A stretch of DNA of 64,000 nt, taken from the NCBI RefSeq assembly GCF_007994735.1, contig NZ_VOIL01000001.1, forward strand, positions 1,488,001 through 1,552,000, in the 5' to 3' direction. The notes under the pieces are model-generated. The model ran no database searches. It saw only the letters and a program-made list of their open reading frames with translations, and was not told the DNA's origin. The position numbers and the translations under genes are program-made. This stretch comes from Nesterenkonia populi. GTDB taxonomy: Bacteria > Actinomycetota > Actinomycetes > Actinomycetales > Micrococcaceae. Shown one piece after another: positions 42,475-53,789 of the stretch (its first letter is position 1; each line of letters opens with the position of its first letter).

Positions 42475-44255
42475 TCGAACACCTGAGCATCAGCGGCCTG
42501 GGTGTGATCGACCACGCCGAGCTGGACCTGACCGGAGGCTTCAACGTCGTCACCGGTGAGACCGGCGCCGGCAAGACCATGGTGGTGACCGCCTTCGGGC
42601 TGCTGCTGGGCCACCGGGCCTCACCCACGGCCGTGCGCAAGGGCGCCGAGCGTGCCAGCGTGGACGCTGAGCTCGAGGTCCCGGCCGGCCATCCCGCTCG
42701 GAGCCGGGCTGCTGAGGCCGGAGTGCTGGACGAGGACGCCGCCGACGACGCTGCCGCGGCAGAGCCCTTCCTGCTGGGACGAGCTGTCACCGCCAAGGGA
42801 AGAAGCCGCGCCTCCGCCGTCGGCCGAGCCGTGCCGGTGGGGGTGCTCGGAGAGATCGGGGAGCAGCTGGTCACCGTCCACGGGCAGGCCGATCAGCTGC
42901 GCCTGAAATCCCCGGCCGCCCAGCGCGAGGCGCTGGACGCCTACGCGGGAGCGGAGTTCGCTGAGGCGCTGAGGGCCTATCAGGAAGGCTTCGCCCGGTA
43001 CCAGCAGCTCTGCGCCGAGCTGGAGGAGATCACCGCCCACGAGCTGGAGCGCCGCCGGGAGGCGGAGCATCTGCAGCAGGCCCTCGAACAGATCGACGAG
43101 GCCGAGCCCCAGCCGGGCGAGGACGAGCGGCTCAAATCCGAGTCCGTGCGTCTGGGGAATCTCGAGTCTCTCCGGGACGCCGCGCGCACCGCCCAGACCG
43201 CGGTGGCCGGAGCGGACGTCGACGCCGCCGAGAACACCCCCAGCGCCGTCGGCCTGGTGGAGGATGCAGTCCAGGCGCTGGCGCCCCTGGCGGACCAGGA
43301 CGCTGAGCTTGAGGAGATCCTCGGGCAGCTCTCCGATGTCTCCTCACTGCTGACCGACGCCGGCAACCAGATGGGCATCTACGCCGCAGGCCTGGACGAT
43401 TCCGGCCCCGAGCGGCTGACCCAGGTCCACGCCCGCCGCGCTGAGCTGGACCGCCTGATGCGCCTCTACGGCCCAGAGATCACCGACGTTCTCGAATGGG
43501 CCGCAGCCTCCCGGGCCCGCCTGGAATCGCTGCAGGGGGACGAGAGCCGCATCGAACAGCTCACTGAGGAGGTCCAGGCGCTCGGATCCTCCCTCTGGCA
43601 GCAGGCTGAGGCCCTGCGCACCCAGCGCCAGCAGGCCGGGGCCGCGCTCGCCGAGGCCGTGGGCGAGGAGCTCGCCGCCCTGGCGATGCCCAATGCCCGG
43701 CTGGCCGTCGACGTCACTACCACGGAGGCTCTGACCCGTCACGGGGCGGATCAGGTGGCCATTCTGCTGGCTCCCCACGCCGGCGCGGACCCGGCCCCCC
43801 TGGGGCGGGGCGCCTCCGGAGGCGAGCTCTCCCGGGTGATGCTGGCCCTGGAGGTGGTGCTCTCCGAGCACGCCCCGGCCTCCACGTTCATCTTCGACGA
43901 GGTCGACGCCGGGGTAGGAGGCAAGGCGGCGGTGCAGATCGGCCGCCGCCTGGCCAAGCTCGCCCGGCACGCCCAGGTCATCTGCGTGACCCACCTGCCG
44001 CAGGTGGCCGCCTACGCCGATCACCACATCCGGGTCTTCAAGGACCCGGAGGCCGCCGGCCAGTCCGACGGTGTGACCGCATCGGATGTGCGATCCCTCA
44101 CCTCCCAGGAGCGGGTGGGGGAGCTGGCCCGCATGCTCGCCGGCCAGGAGGACTCCGCCTCGGCCCGCGCCCACGCCGATGAGCTGCTCGCCCAGGCCGC
44201 CAGGGAGCGCCCCTCCGCCCCTGACGGCTCATCCCGTCCCGCCCCCGAACGCTGA
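42471..44255 (+). CDS. recN: DNA repair protein RecN
   Basis: 594-residue SMC-like ATPase: Walker A VTGETGAGKTMVVTA near residue 27, a long central coiled-coil (about residues 150-390), ABC signature GASGGELSRVMLALE, and Walker B TFIFDEVDAGVGG. Acts in double-strand break repair. Coupled to nadK; the downstream pyrG starts 14 bases later with its own promoter-like box. Confidence 0.95.
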   Translation: MIEHLSISGLGVIDHAELDLTGGFNVVTGETGAGKTMVVTAFGLLLGHRASPTAVRKGAERASVDAELEVPAGHPARSRAAEAGVLDEDAADDAAAAEPFLLGRAVTAKGRSRASAVGRAVPVGVLGEIGEQLVTVHGQADQLRLKSPAAQREALDAYAGAEFAEALRAYQEGFARYQQLCAELEEITAHELERRREAEHLQQALEQIDEAEPQPGEDERLKSESVRLGNLESLRDAARTAQTAVAGADVDAAENTPSAVGLVEDAVQALAPLADQDAELEEILGQLSDVSSLLTDAGNQMGIYAAGLDDSGPERLTQVHARRAELDRLMRLYGPEITDVLEWAAASRARLESLQGDESRIEQLTEEVQALGSSLWQQAEALRTQRQQAGAALAEAVGEELAALAMPNARLAVDVTTTEALTRHGADQVAILLAPHAGADPAPLGRGASGGELSRVMLALEVVLSEHAPASTFIFDEVDAGVGGKAAVQIGRRLAKLARHAQVICVTHLPQVAAYADHHIRVFKDPEAAGQSDGVTASDVRSLTSQERVGELARMLAGQEDSASARAHADELLAQAARERPSAPDGSSRPAPER

Positions 44256-44261
44256 TAGGCT
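44256..44261 (+). promoter_or_regulatory. -10 box TAGGCT, probable leaderless promoter of pyrG
   Basis: TAGGCT follows the recN stop immediately and ends eight bases before the pyrG GTG; there is no Shine-Dalgarno sequence. Confidence 0.4.
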
Positions 44262-44263
44262 AG

Positions 44264-45952
<1,689 letters not shown>

Positions 45953-45962
45953 GCCGGCGCCG

Positions 45963-46991
45963 TTGAGCCTTCCGGAGGCGGTGGACGAGTATCTGAGCCA
46001 CCTGCGCATCGAGCGCGGCGTCTCAGAGAACACCTTCGCCTCCTACCGGCGTGACCTCCGCAGGTACACCGCCTACCTGGCCAGCCGGGGCGTGGGCTCG
46101 CCGGCGGAGACGGACGAGGGCCACATCGCGGAGTTCCTGCAGGCTCTCTCCACCGGGGCCGACGGCGGCAGCCCTCTCTCGGAGCGGTCAGCGGCCCGCG
46201 CCCTGGCCTCTGTCCGAGGCGCCCACCGGTACTGGGCGCTGGAGGGAGCCGCCCCCCATGACCCGGCCAAGCAGGTCGCCGCGCCCAAACTGCCCGAGAC
46301 CCTGCCCAAGGCGCTGACGGTCCAGCAGGTCGAGGCCCTGCTGGAGGCCCCCAGCACCGCTGCGCCGCTGGGCCTGCGCGACAAGGCGCTCCTGGAGTTT
46401 CTCTACGCCACCGGCGCCCGCATCAGCGAAGCGGTCGCCTTGGACGCAGACGACGTGCACATCATCTCCCGCAGGGCGAGCAGGGACCGGGAGGATCCGC
46501 AGGACCTTTCGGGCAGCGAAGGAACGGCCCCCCAGCAGGCCGGCGAAACGCAGCAGCAGCTGGTGCGGGTCACCGGCAAGGGGGACAAGCAGCGGCTTGT
46601 TCCCCTGGGGCAGTACGCTCAGCGCGCCGTCGGCGACTACCTCACCGCGGGGCGCCCGGCTCTCGCCGAAGCCGCGGCAAAGTCCTCCAGCCCCGCACGG
46701 CGCCGCGCCTCGCCCGCCCTGTTCCTGAACAGGCTCGGCGGCCGGCTCTCACGCCAATCCGCCTGGACCGTGCTGCGCAAGGCCGCCCAAGCTGCTGGGA
46801 TCGAGGCGGAGGTCTCCCCGCACACCCTGCGGCACAGCTGCGCGACCCACCTGTTGGAAGGCGGCGCCGATGTCCGCACCGTCCAGGAGCTCCTCGGCCA
46901 CGCCTCAGTGACCACCACCCAGATCTACACCAGCGTCACCGCAGACTCCCTCCGCGAAACCTACGTATCGGCCCATCCGCGAGCCTTGTAG
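45963..46991 (+). CDS. xerD: Tyrosine recombinase XerD
   Basis: 342 residues against about 300 for typical XerD. SAM-like N-terminal domain ([20 protein letters not shown]) and catalytic domain with Arg in [11 protein letters not shown], Lys in [26 protein letters not shown] and the nucleophile Tyr in TTTQIYTSV: all catalytic residues present. A polar insert (about residues 168-200, [20 protein letters not shown]) separates the strands before the catalytic Lys. Resolves chromosome dimers at dif with XerC. TTG start; just upstream of parA and scpAB, the usual actinobacterial context. Confidence 0.9.
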   Translation: MSLPEAVDEYLSHLRIERGVSENTFASYRRDLRRYTAYLASRGVGSPAETDEGHIAEFLQALSTGADGGSPLSERSAARALASVRGAHRYWALEGAAPHDPAKQVAAPKLPETLPKALTVQQVEALLEAPSTAAPLGLRDKALLEFLYATGARISEAVALDADDVHIISRRASRDREDPQDLSGSEGTAPQQAGETQQQLVRVTGKGDKQRLVPLGQYAQRAVGDYLTAGRPALAEAAAKSSSPARRRASPALFLNRLGGRLSRQSAWTVLRKAAQAAGIEAEVSPHTLRHSCATHLLEGGADVRTVQELLGHASVTTTQIYTSVTADSLRETYVSAHPRAL

Positions 46992-47002
46992 GGTAAGGAG
47001 CC

Positions 47003-47890
47003 ATGACGGACCAGGAACCCACCGAGCTTGTCACCATCCACGGGGACGCCATCATCGGCCCCACCGGCAGGCCCAAGCACGAGTTCCCCATCCCTGACGC
47101 TCTCGACTCCCACGGACCGGCCCGCACCATCGCCGTGGTCAACCAGAAGGGCGGCGTGGGCAAGACCACCTCCGCCATCAACCTGGGCGCGGCGCTCGCC
47201 GAGTACGGGCGGAGGGTCCTCATGGTGGACTTCGACCCCCAGGGAGCGCTCACCGCAGGCTTGGGCGCTGCCCCCCATGACCTCGAGGTCAGCGTCTACA
47301 ACGTCCTGATGGAGAAGGATGTCAGCACCCGCGACGCCCTGCTCTCCACCCACATCCCCGGGATCGACCTGCTTCCGGCCAACATCGACCTCTCCGCCGC
47401 CGAGGTCCAGCTGGTCACCGAGGTCGGCCGTGAGCAGGTGCTGCAGCGGGCCCTGCGGGAGGTCCGCGACGACTACGACGTCATCATCATTGACTGCCAG
47501 CCTTCCCTGGGGCTGCTGACCGTCAATGCGCTGACCGCCGCCCACGGCGTCATCATTCCCCTGGTCGCCGAGTTCTTCGCCCTGCGGGCGGTCGCCCTGC
47601 TGAAGGAGACCATCGAGAAGGTCCAGGACCGCATCAACCCGGACCTGGAGGTCGACGGCGTGCTGGTCACCATGGTGGATCTGCGCACCACCCACGCCAA
47701 AGAGGTCATCCAGCGGATCGTCGAGGCCTTCGGCGAGAAGGTCTTCGAGACCGTGATCAAACGGTCGATCAAGTTCCCCGACGCGACCGTCGCCGCCGAG
47801 CCCATCACCGCCTACGCCCACAAGCACGACGGCGCCAAGGCCTACCGCCAGCTGGCCCGCGAGCTCATCGGCCGCGGCGCCGCCCCATGA
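47003..47890 (+). CDS. parA: ParA-family chromosome partitioning ATPase
   Basis: 295 residues with deviant Walker A NQKGGVGKTTSAINLGAAL (about residues 48-66), Walker A' VDFDPQGAL, and IIDCQPSLGLLTVNAL. The N-terminal extension of about 40 residues is common in this actinobacterial orthologue, which lies next to scpAB rather than parB. It likely works with the condensin ScpAB/SMC in chromosome organisation (inference from context). AAGGAG precedes the ATG; TAGGGT, starting on the xerD stop, is a possible -10 box. Confidence 0.9.
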   Translation: MTDQEPTELVTIHGDAIIGPTGRPKHEFPIPDALDSHGPARTIAVVNQKGGVGKTTSAINLGAALAEYGRRVLMVDFDPQGALTAGLGAAPHDLEVSVYNVLMEKDVSTRDALLSTHIPGIDLLPANIDLSAAEVQLVTEVGREQVLQRALREVRDDYDVIIIDCQPSLGLLTVNALTAAHGVIIPLVAEFFALRAVALLKETIEKVQDRINPDLEVDGVLVTMVDLRTTHAKEVIQRIVEAFGEKVFETVIKRSIKFPDATVAAEPITAYAHKHDGAKAYRQLARELIGRGAAP

Positions 47891-47897
47891 TCCGCCG

Positions 47898-48713
47898 ATG
47901 ACCACCGAAGTCCTGGACGCCGACGCCGCAGAGCCGACCGGCTTCCGGCTCACCCTGGATAACTTCGACGGGCCCTTCGACCTGCTGCTGGGCCTGATCG
48001 CCAAGCGAAGGATGGACGTCACCGCCGTCGCGCTCGCCGAGGTCACAGACGAGTTCCTCGCCTATGTGCGCACCTTGGACGCACGGAAGGCTCTGGACGA
48101 GTCATCGAACTTCGTCTTCGTGGCGGCCACGCTGCTGGATATGAAGCTCGTTCAGCTTCTGCCCGGCGCCGAGCCGGAGTCAGAGGAGGATCTCGCCGCG
48201 CTGGAGGCCCGGGACCTGCTCTTCGCCCGTCTGCTGCAGTACCGGGCGTTCAAGCGGATCGCCGGGCACATCGGCCAGGCGGTGGGCGGCAACGCGGGCC
48301 GCTTCCCGCGTCGGCCGGGGGAGGACCCGCAGCTGGCCGGGCTGATGCCGGAGCTGAAGCTCACCACCACCGCCGGGGATCTTCGTGCCCTGGCGGAGAA
48401 GGCGTTCGCGCGTCGAGCGGCTGAGCCGGACGATGTGCGCCTGGGGCACCTGCACGCGACGGTGGACTCCGCCGCGGAGAAGCAGCATATGGCTGAGCTG
48501 CTGCGGGCGACGGGGCAGGCGAGCTTCGCGGAGCTGATTGCCGACGCTGAGTCTCAGCTGGTCGTCGTCGTGCGTTTTCTGGGGCTGCTGGAGCTGTTCC
48601 GGGACCGGCAGGTGAACCTGGACCAGCCCGCCCCGCTGGGTGAGCTCACCGTCGCCTGGGCGGCAGAGGAGAGCGCCGTGCAGGGCAGTGCGGCGGGGGA
48701 GGAGCAGGCATGA
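47898..48713 (+). CDS. scpA: Segregation and condensation protein A
   Basis: 271 residues of the kleisin family: N-terminal SMC-binding region FDGPFDLLLGLIAKRRMDVTAVALAEVTDEFL and a C-terminal winged helix. Bridges the SMC heads in bacterial condensin with ScpB. Overlaps scpB by four bases (ATGA). Confidence 0.93.
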   Translation: MTTEVLDADAAEPTGFRLTLDNFDGPFDLLLGLIAKRRMDVTAVALAEVTDEFLAYVRTLDARKALDESSNFVFVAATLLDMKLVQLLPGAEPESEEDLAALEARDLLFARLLQYRAFKRIAGHIGQAVGGNAGRFPRRPGEDPQLAGLMPELKLTTTAGDLRALAEKAFARRAAEPDDVRLGHLHATVDSAAEKQHMAELLRATGQASFAELIADAESQLVVVVRFLGLLELFRDRQVNLDQPAPLGELTVAWAAEESAVQGSAAGEEQA

Positions 48714-49393
48714 GCGAGACGCCTGAGCCGGGACCGGCTCTGGAGGAGCTGGACACCGGTCACCTGGTCTCCCACGAGGACTTCCTCGGGGCGGTGGAGG
48801 CGGTGCTGATGGTCACCGAGCACCCGGTCACCGCCGCGGAGCTGGCCGTCGCCGTCGAGCTCTCCGAGCATCAGGTCCAGGCCCTGCTGGATGAGCTGAA
48901 GGCGGAGGCGGACGGCAGCGGCGGAGGACGTCAGCGCGGGTTCGAGCTGCGGGAGGTCGCAGGAGGCTGGCGGTGCTACTCCAGGCCGCGGTACGCCGAT
49001 CAGGTCTCCGCGTTCGTGCTGGGCGGGCAGACGTCACGGCTGTCCCAGGCGGCATTGGAGACCCTCGCGGTGGTCGCCTACCGGCAGCCGGTGTCCCGCT
49101 CGGCCGTGGCCGCGATCCGCGGGGTGAATGTGGACGGCGTGGTGCGCACCCTGGTCACCCGGGGCCTGCTGGACACCGCGGGCACCGACCCGGCCACCGG
49201 CGCCACGCTCTACACCACCACCGGGGAGTTTCTGGAGAGGCTCGGACTGGACTCCCTGGAGGAGCTGCCGCAGCTGAGCCCGCACCTGCCCGGCGTCGGA
49301 GACCTCACCGATACGGACCTGGACGAGGACGGGTCCGGCGGGCACGTGAGCGGCCCCCCAGCCGCGGACAGGGAAGGGCCTGCTGGCCGGTAG
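48710..49393 (+). CDS. scpB: Segregation and condensation protein B
   Basis: 227 residues with two winged-helix domains (about residues 15-105 and 110-185; LSQAALETLAVVAYRQPVSRS is the signature of the second) and an acidic Gly-rich tail. Dimer that binds ScpA. Its TAG stop forms the first bases of the TAGACT box preceding rluB. Confidence 0.93.
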   Translation: MSETPEPGPALEELDTGHLVSHEDFLGAVEAVLMVTEHPVTAAELAVAVELSEHQVQALLDELKAEADGSGGGRQRGFELREVAGGWRCYSRPRYADQVSAFVLGGQTSRLSQAALETLAVVAYRQPVSRSAVAAIRGVNVDGVVRTLVTRGLLDTAGTDPATGATLYTTTGEFLERLGLDSLEELPQLSPHLPGVGDLTDTDLDEDGSGGHVSGPPAADREGPAGR

Positions 49394-49396
49394 ACT
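49391..49396 (+). promoter_or_regulatory. -10 box TAGACT built on the scpB stop codon
   Basis: TAGACT begins with the scpB TAG and ends seven bases before the rluB ATG at 49404, which has no Shine-Dalgarno sequence. Probable leaderless promoter. Confidence 0.5.
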
Positions 49397-49403
49397 GGCA
49401 GGC

Positions 49404-50345
49404 ATGTCTTCGAGGGGTCCGGGCCGTCGCGCGCCCAGAGCATCACGTGCTGCGCGCACCCCTAAGCCCGGCACATCCGGCGGGCCGTTCTCCGACCAGG
49501 CCAAGCACCGGCTGATCTCTGCCGAGTCCAAGCCGGTCAAGCTGCGCGCCGACGAGGCCGAGGAGAACTTCCGGGCAGTCCATGACGACGACGGCACCCG
49601 CCTGCAGAAGGTGCTCGCCTCCGCGGGGGTCGCCTCTCGCCGGGTCAGCGAGAACCTCATCGCAGAGGGCCGCGTCATGGTGGACGGGCTCACCGTCATC
49701 GAGCCGGGCGTCCGTGTGGTCCCGGAGCAGGTCATCATCCATGTGGACGGGGTCCGGCTGAACCTGGACGTGGAGCACCAGTACGTGATGCTCAACAAGC
49801 CTGCCGGAGTCATGACCACCATGTCTGATCCGGAGGGCCGCCGCTGCGTCGGGGACTTCCTCACCGACGAGCAGCAGGCGGCGCGGCTGGTTCACGTCGG
49901 CCGCCTCGACTATGAGACCGAGGGTCTGCTGCTGCTCACCAACGACGGTGACCTCACCCACCAGCTCACCCACCCGTCCTACGAGGTGCCCAAGACCTAC
50001 ATGGCGGAGCTGCGCGGCAGTCTGCCCAAGAGAGCCGGCGCCCAGCTGAAGGCGGGCATCGAGCTGGAGGATGGGCCCGTCGCGGCGGACGCCTTCACCC
50101 ACATGGGCTCCAGCGGCGGGAAGAGCATGGTCGAGCTGACCATCCACTCCGGGCGCAACAGGATCGTCCGCCGCATCTTCGAGCATCTGGGCCACCCGGT
50201 GACTCGGCTGGTGCGCACCGCCATCGGCGGCATCACCATCGGCGACCAGCCCCAGGGCACCGTCCGCGAGCTGACGGGCCGGGAGGTCGGCTACCTGCAG
50301 GACCTCGTCAGCGGGCCCCGGCAGCCGGAGGGGAGCGAGGCATGA
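49404..50345 (+). CDS. rluB: Ribosomal large-subunit pseudouridine synthase (RluB/RsuA family)
   Basis: 313 residues. Basic, disordered N-terminal tail (about 65 residues), S4 domain (LQKVLASAGVASRRVSENLI), then the RsuA-family catalytic domain with the nucleophile Asp in HVGRLDYETEGLLLLTNDG. Probably modifies 23S rRNA. Appears leaderless; overlaps tyrA by four bases. Confidence 0.9.
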   Translation: MSSRGPGRRAPRASRAARTPKPGTSGGPFSDQAKHRLISAESKPVKLRADEAEENFRAVHDDDGTRLQKVLASAGVASRRVSENLIAEGRVMVDGLTVIEPGVRVVPEQVIIHVDGVRLNLDVEHQYVMLNKPAGVMTTMSDPEGRRCVGDFLTDEQQAARLVHVGRLDYETEGLLLLTNDGDLTHQLTHPSYEVPKTYMAELRGSLPKRAGAQLKAGIELEDGPVAADAFTHMGSSGGKSMVELTIHSGRNRIVRRIFEHLGHPVTRLVRTAIGGITIGDQPQGTVRELTGREVGYLQDLVSGPRQPEGSEA

Positions 50346-51424
50346 GCTTCCAGACGGTTCTGATCCGGGGCACCGGCCTGCTCGGCGCCAGCATCGGGCT
50401 CGGGCTGCGTGCCGCGGGCAAGGCGGTGTGGCTCTCCGATCCTTCCGGCACCGCGATGCGGATCGCCGAGGACATCGGAGCCGGCAGTCCCTGGCCGGCT
50501 GACGAGCACCCCGATCTGGTCGTCGTCGCCGCACCCCCGGAGGCCACTGCGGAGGAGGTCCATCTGGCGCTGGTCCAGCACCCCGAAGCGATCGTCGTGG
50601 ACATCGCCTCGGTCAAGGGCTCCATCCTTGAGGAGCTGCACCAGATCCAGGAGGGTCTCGACCTGTCCCGCTACGTGGGAACCCACCCCATGGCGGGCAG
50701 GGAGCGCTCGGGGCCGGTGGCCGCCCGCGGGGCCCTGTTCACCTCGATGCCCTGGGTGATCTGCCCGCACGAGACCGCTGAGGCCTCCGCGGTGGCCGAG
50801 GCTGAGGAGCTCGCCCGGCTGCTCGGCGCCAGTCTGCACCGGATGGGCCCTGCCGAGCATGACGAGTCGGTGGCACTGATCAGCCATCTGCCGCAGGTGG
50901 CCGCCTCGCTGGTGGCATCCCGGCTGCAGGACGCGCCGGGGAACGCTCTGGAGCTCTCCGGCAACGGGCTGCGGGACGTCACCCGGATCGCCGCCTCTGA
51001 TCCGAACCTGTGGGTCCAGATCCTCACCCACAACGCCTCCGCGGTCCTTGAGATCCTCTACGGGCTGAGCGAGGACGTGAGCCGCCTCATCGGCACGCTG
51101 GAGTCCCCGCGCGCCCCGGGCGGGCAGGCTGACATCGCCCAGCTGATCGCTGAGGGCAACGCGGGGGTGGCACGGATTCCCGGCAAGCACGGCACACCGC
51201 CGCAGTCCTTCACCGTGGTCACGGTCATCGTTGATGACAGGCCCGGCCAGATTGCCGCGGTCCTCAACGATGTCGCTGAGGCCGGGGTCAACGTCGAGGA
51301 CATGAGGATGGATCACTCCGCCGGCCACCAGGTCGGTATGGTGGAGCTTTCTGTTCTGCCCGGCCGGGCAGAGGAGCTGGCCCAGGCGCTGACGCACATC
51401 GGATGGAAGGTAGTGCTGACATAG
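50342..51424 (+). CDS. tyrA: Prephenate dehydrogenase
   Basis: 360 residues. N-terminal NAD(P)-binding domain (IRGTGLLGASIGLGLRAAG), prephenate motifs GTHPMAGRERSGP and HLPQVAASLVA, and a C-terminal ACT domain (about residues 285-355, FTVVTVIVDDRPGQIAAVL) expected to sense tyrosine. Makes 4-hydroxyphenylpyruvate. ATGA overlap with rluB. Confidence 0.93.
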   Translation: MSFQTVLIRGTGLLGASIGLGLRAAGKAVWLSDPSGTAMRIAEDIGAGSPWPADEHPDLVVVAAPPEATAEEVHLALVQHPEAIVVDIASVKGSILEELHQIQEGLDLSRYVGTHPMAGRERSGPVAARGALFTSMPWVICPHETAEASAVAEAEELARLLGASLHRMGPAEHDESVALISHLPQVAASLVASRLQDAPGNALELSGNGLRDVTRIAASDPNLWVQILTHNASAVLEILYGLSEDVSRLIGTLESPRAPGGQADIAQLIAEGNAGVARIPGKHGTPPQSFTVVTVIVDDRPGQIAAVLNDVAEAGVNVEDMRMDHSAGHQVGMVELSVLPGRAEELAQALTHIGWKVVLT

Positions 51425-51426
51425 TT

Positions 51427-52119
51427 ATGGCTGAACCACACTCGCGGATGATCATCGCCGTTGACGGGCCGTCGGGCTCCGGGAAGTCCAGTGTCTGCCG
51501 TGCGGCTGCCGCCCAGCTGGGCGCGGACTACCTCGACACCGGCGCGATGTACCGCGCTGCCGCCTGGTACTGCTTGGACCAGCAGGTGGACCTGGACGAT
51601 GAGACGGCGGTCGCAGTCGCGGTGGAGGAGCTGCCCCTGCACATCTCCACTGACCCGGAGCACCAGACCATCACGGTGGGCCAGGCTGACGTGACCTCGG
51701 CGATCCGTGAGCCCCGGATCTCCGAGGTGGTGTCTCAGGTGGCCACCAACCGGCCGGCCAGGTCCCTGCTGATCGATGCTCAGCGCCGCATCATTGATGA
51801 CTCCGGCTTCATCGTCGCGGAGGGTCGTGACATCACCACGGTGGTGGCTCCGGACGCTCAGGTGCGCGTGCTGCTGACCGCCTCCGCGGAGGCCCGGCTG
51901 CGCCGCCGCGGACTGCAGCTGAGCGTGGAGTCCGGCGCCGAGCAGGACGAGGCCGCGCTGAAGCGGCAGGTGCTTGAGCGGGACCGCAAGGACTCGGCGG
52001 CGTCGAACTTCACGGAGGCCGCTGACGGCGTCGCGGTGCTCGACAGCTCCGAGCTGACCTTCGAGGAGACCGTTGATTCCCTGATCGGACGGGTCGAGGC
52101 CCTCCAGGAGGCTGCCTGA
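51427..52119 (+). CDS. cmk: Cytidylate kinase
   Basis: 230 residues. P-loop [30 protein letters not shown] and [13 protein letters not shown] identify CMP/dCMP kinase. Starts two bases after tyrA (upstream in-frame codons to 51403 lie within tyrA). The last base of the stop is the first of the der ATG. Confidence 0.95.
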   Translation: MAEPHSRMIIAVDGPSGSGKSSVCRAAAAQLGADYLDTGAMYRAAAWYCLDQQVDLDDETAVAVAVEELPLHISTDPEHQTITVGQADVTSAIREPRISEVVSQVATNRPARSLLIDAQRRIIDDSGFIVAEGRDITTVVAPDAQVRVLLTASAEARLRRRGLQLSVESGAEQDEAALKRQVLERDRKDSAASNFTEAADGVAVLDSSELTFEETVDSLIGRVEALQEAA

Positions 52120-53654
52120 TGAGTGAGCGTATGGAGGACGAGTACCTTCCCGAAGGGGAGGACCGCATCGAGGAGCGTCTTGCGTCGCTCAGCGAGGATG
52201 AGGCTGAGGCGCGTGCCGCAGCCCTGCGCGCGGGGCTGGAGGACTATGACCTTGAGGAGGAGGACGCCTACCTCCTCGCCGAGGACTTTGAGGACGAGGG
52301 GGAGCGGCCCTATGTGCCGGCGCCCCCGGTTCTGGCGGTCATCGGGCGGCCCAATGTGGGCAAGTCCACCCTGGTCAACCGAATCATCCGTTCCCGCGAG
52401 GCTGTCGTGGAGGACCTCCCCGGCGTCACGCGGGACCGCGTCTCCTATGACGCCGAGTGGAACGGCAAGGACTTCACCCTCATGGACACAGGGGGCTGGG
52501 AGGCTGACGCCCGCGGGATGGACAAGCAGGTTGCCGATCAGGCGGAGATCGCCGTCGACGAGGCGGATGCTGTTGTGTTCGTGGTCGACGGCCTGGTGGG
52601 CGCCACCGCAGTGGATGAGGCTGTGGTGAAGATGCTGCGCCGGAAGCGAAAGCCGGTGATGCTCGCGGCCAATAAGATCGACAGCACCCACGAGGGCTCC
52701 GCGCAGATGGCGGAGGTCTACGCGCTCTGGAACCTTGGCCTGGGGCAGCCGTACCCGATCTCGTCGCTGCACGGAACCGGCACCGGTGACCTGCTCGACG
52801 CCGCCATGAAGGCCCTTCCGGAGACCGCGCAGCACGGCGGGATGATTCCGCTGGGCGGGCCCCGCCGGGTGGCGCTGGTGGGGCGGCCCAACGTGGGCAA
52901 GTCCTCCCTGCTCAATAAGCTGGCCGGATCCGAGCGCGTCGTGGTGGACGATGTGGCCGGCACAACCCGGGATCCGGTGGATGAGTTCATCGCACTGGGC
53001 GGCGAGCAGTGGCGGTTCGTCGACACCGCAGGGATTCGGCGTCGTCAGCACATGGCCGCCGGCTCCGAGTACTACGCGATGCTGCGCACCCAGCGGGCCC
53101 TGGACAAGGCCGAGGTCGCCGTCGTGCTGCTGTCGGTGGACGAGCCGATCAGTGAGCAGGACGTTCGTATCATTCAGATGGTTCTCGACGCCGGCCGAGC
53201 CCTGGTTCTGGCCTACAACAAGTGGGACCTGCTGGATGATGAGCGCCGCTACTACCTGGAGCGTGAGATCAGCAGGGATCTGGCGCATGCGGCGTGGGCT
53301 CCGCGGGTGAACGTCTCGGCGCGCACCGGCTGGCACAAGGACAGGCTCGCCCCGGCGTTGGGGACAGCGCTGACCAACTGGGAGCAGCGGATCCCGACCG
53401 GCCGGCTCAATGCGTTCCTCGGCGAGCTGGTGGCGGCTCACCCCCACCCGGTCCGCGGCGGCAAACAGCCCCGGATTCTCTTCGGCACGCAGCCGAGCAC
53501 CCGGCCACCGAAGTTCGTGCTGTTCACCACTGGGTTCCTGGACCCGGGCTACCGCCGGTTCATCATCCGCCGGCTGCGCGAGACTTTCGACTTCACCGGC
53601 ACCCCGATCGAGGTGCAGATGCGCGTGCGCGAGAAGCGCGGCCGCCGCAAGTGA
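52119..53654 (+). CDS. der: Ribosome biogenesis GTPase Der
   Basis: 511 residues with two tandem Era-like GTPase domains: [15 protein letters not shown] (about residue 75) and [15 protein letters not shown] (about residue 250), each with G3/G4 motifs ([22 protein letters not shown]), and a C-terminal KH-like domain. An acidic N-terminal extension of about 65 residues is typical of actinobacterial Der. Needed for 50S assembly. End of the housekeeping operon. Confidence 0.95.
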   Translation: MSERMEDEYLPEGEDRIEERLASLSEDEAEARAAALRAGLEDYDLEEEDAYLLAEDFEDEGERPYVPAPPVLAVIGRPNVGKSTLVNRIIRSREAVVEDLPGVTRDRVSYDAEWNGKDFTLMDTGGWEADARGMDKQVADQAEIAVDEADAVVFVVDGLVGATAVDEAVVKMLRRKRKPVMLAANKIDSTHEGSAQMAEVYALWNLGLGQPYPISSLHGTGTGDLLDAAMKALPETAQHGGMIPLGGPRRVALVGRPNVGKSSLLNKLAGSERVVVDDVAGTTRDPVDEFIALGGEQWRFVDTAGIRRRQHMAAGSEYYAMLRTQRALDKAEVAVVLLSVDEPISEQDVRIIQMVLDAGRALVLAYNKWDLLDDERRYYLEREISRDLAHAAWAPRVNVSARTGWHKDRLAPALGTALTNWEQRIPTGRLNAFLGELVAAHPHPVRGGKQPRILFGTQPSTRPPKFVLFTTGFLDPGYRRFIIRRLRETFDFTGTPIEVQMRVREKRGRRK

Positions 53655-53703
53655 TTCTTGTTATCTTTTAGTTTATTCGATCTCGTGAATGGCGGAATGG
53701 TCC

Positions 53704-53732
53704 TTCACCTTTGAAGTTCTTCGCGCTAGCGT
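53704..53732 (+). promoter_or_regulatory. Promoter of the formaldehyde dehydrogenase gene
   Basis: TTCACC and TAGCGT separated by 17 bases, about 58 bases upstream of the GTG start. Confidence 0.45.
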
Positions 53733-53743
53733 AGGAACTGGGA

Positions 53744-53763
53744 GCCGTGATGTCCGTCACGGC
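53744..53763 (+). promoter_or_regulatory. Inverted repeat in the formaldehyde dehydrogenase leader
   Basis: GCCGTGA and TCACGGC, perfect 7-bp arms with a 6-base centre, just downstream of the presumed transcription start. It could be an operator or an mRNA hairpin; no regulator gene is adjacent. Confidence 0.4.
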
Positions 53764-53789
53764 GAAGTTGACCGACAAAGGAGTCCGTC

